5,384 nt of DNA from Rhodothermia bacterium (lineage in GTDB: Bacteria > Bacteroidota > Rhodothermia > Rhodothermales > JABDKH01), in contig JAUIJQ010000262.1 in assembly GCA_030431165.1 (NCBI GenBank), forward strand, positions 1 through 5,384. Reading direction: 5' to 3'. Of the stretch, positions 4,534 to 5,384 are shown piece by piece (the first letter of the stretch is position 1; every line of letters starts with the position of its first letter). The notes beneath the pieces were generated by a model that saw only the letters and a list, made by a program, of their open reading frames with translations, did not search any database and was not told the origin of the DNA. The translations under genes and the position numbers were made by a program.

Positions 4534-5384
4534 ATGAAGTTGATGAATCTGTCAACCTTTCGGGAGTCCGTTGCTATCGCGGCGAGAGCAATTTGGGCAC
4601 AGAAGGTCCGATCAGTCCTGACGACCCTGGGCATCATCATCGGGATTCTTGCCGTGACGTCGATGGGCACCGTCGTCAATGGTCTGGAGAAGGGCTTCGA
4701 AAACGACATCGCCGAGCTCGGGACGGACGTTGTCTACGTCGAAAAATGGCCGTGGCGGCCCGTGCGCGATTGGTGGAACTACATCAACCGGCCCAACATG
4801 ACGGAGTCGCTCGGTGACGACATGGAACGTCGCTCGCGCTACGTTACCGCCGCCGTCGCCGTAGTACGATCGGATGCAACCGCCTCCTCTGAGTATCACA
4901 CGCTACCGTCCATTCAGGTCGAGGGCGTTGAGGCAGACTACACGGATGTTCACGTCTTTGACCTCGAGGAGGGCTATTTCTTTGGCGAGTACGAGGCGCG
5001 ATCAGCGGCGCACGTGGCTGTCGTGGGCTATGACATCGCCCGCAGTCTTTTTCCTAACGTCGCCGCAATCGGAAAGCAGATTCGGCTGAATGGCCATCGC
5101 TTTCAGATTATCGGGATAGCTGAGCGCAAGGGATCCGGAAGTGATAGCGGGTCTTCGCTAGACAACCAGGTCAAGATTCCCTTTACCACGTTCCAGAAGC
5201 TCTTTGGCACGCGCTGGCGCGACGTGTCCGTGCAGGCGAAGCTTGTCGACAGCGAGTTGATGGACGAGGCCAAAGATGAGATCACCGGCATCTTGCGCGT
5301 CTCTCGAAAACTGGACGCCAAAGAAGGCAATGACTTCGAGGTCAACGACCAGCAATCACTCAGAGAGACGTTTGCACCAATTAA
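4534..5384 (+). CDS. MacB/FtsX-type ABC transporter permease, N-terminal 283 codons (cut by right edge)
   Basis: This is the membrane subunit of a type VII (MacB-like) ABC system. Such proteins couple cytoplasmic ATP hydrolysis to mechanical work in the periplasm, for example lipoprotein or peptide export. Residues 5-26 form the cytoplasmic amphipathic helix (FRESVAIAARAIWAQKVRS), and residues 27-48 the first membrane segment (VLTTLGIIIGILAVTSMGTVV). The periplasmic MacB core domain follows from about 50 to the edge. Its family hallmarks are LGTDVVYVE (62-70), the strand-helix VAVVGYDIARSLFPN with IGKQIRLNGHRFQIIGI, and then DNQVKIPFTTFQKLFG. The C-terminal FtsX domain with three more membrane segments should lie beyond the window, probably with the ATPase and a membrane-fusion partner. 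ATGs at 4534 and 4543 are both possible starts. The second gives MNLSTFRESV, which is typical of the family, and I took the first without strong evidence. No clear ribosome site or promoter is seen. The substrate is unknown. Confidence 0.92.
   Translation, partial: MKLMNLSTFRESVAIAARAIWAQKVRSVLTTLGIIIGILAVTSMGTVVNGLEKGFENDIAELGTDVVYVEKWPWRPVRDWWNYINRPNMTESLGDDMERRSRYVTAAVAVVRSDATASSEYHTLPSIQVEGVEADYTDVHVFDLEEGYFFGEYEARSAAHVAVVGYDIARSLFPNVAAIGKQIRLNGHRFQIIGIAERKGSGSDSGSSLDNQVKIPFTTFQKLFGTRWRDVSVQAKLVDSELMDEAKDEITGILRVSRKLDAKEGNDFEVNDQQSLRETFAPI

Noticed and set aside
4380..4709. Extension of the DUF5989 gene to 162 residues
   Set aside because: The extra N-terminus is antisense to the permease 5' end and has no family resemblance. 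The 52-residue form matches the usual length.

Overview
The window reads as an ordinary chromosomal segment, around 55-60% GC by eye, from a bacterium that I would place in the FCB group, perhaps near Rhodothermota/Balneolota. This is inference. It rests on the style of the MacB-type permease, the presence of a DUF5989-type micro-membrane protein, and the lack of a clear Shine-Dalgarno sequence before most starts. No rRNA, tRNA, CRISPR array, insertion sequence, integrase or phage gene is visible. All six genes have intact frames, and only the two at the window edges are cut.

Layout. (1) Positions 1-1329, minus strand: a parA-parB chromosome-segregation pair, with parB running off the left edge. 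(2) Positions 1330-1530: a 201-base divergent intergenic region holding a 20-base palindrome and weak promoter-like boxes for both sides. (3) Positions 1531-3630, plus strand: a complete UvrD/Rep/PcrA-type superfamily 1A helicase of 699 residues, with a disordered tail that ends in an SSB-like acidic tip (SDDIAGLPF). (4) Positions 3713-4177, plus strand: a GNAT acetyltransferase with a GTG start. (5) Positions 4221-4379, minus strand and convergent: a 52-residue DUF5989-type membrane protein. (6) Positions 4380-4533: a second divergent spacer, with a nested inverted repeat. (7) Positions 4534-5384, plus strand: the N-terminal part of a MacB/FtsX-type ABC transporter permease, cut by the right edge.

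How the genes work together. ParA and ParB are the ATPase and the CTP-dependent DNA clamp of one segregation machine. The helicase is a separate DNA repair and replication factor, transcribed divergently from them. GNAT, DUF5989 and the permease have no evident functional link to each other or to parAB. I see no convincing new multi-gene system. The observations most worth a second look are small: a perfect 15-base tandem duplication in the ParA-activating N-terminus of ParB, the SSB-like tip of the helicase, the two intergenic dyads, and the isolated DUF5989 gene.
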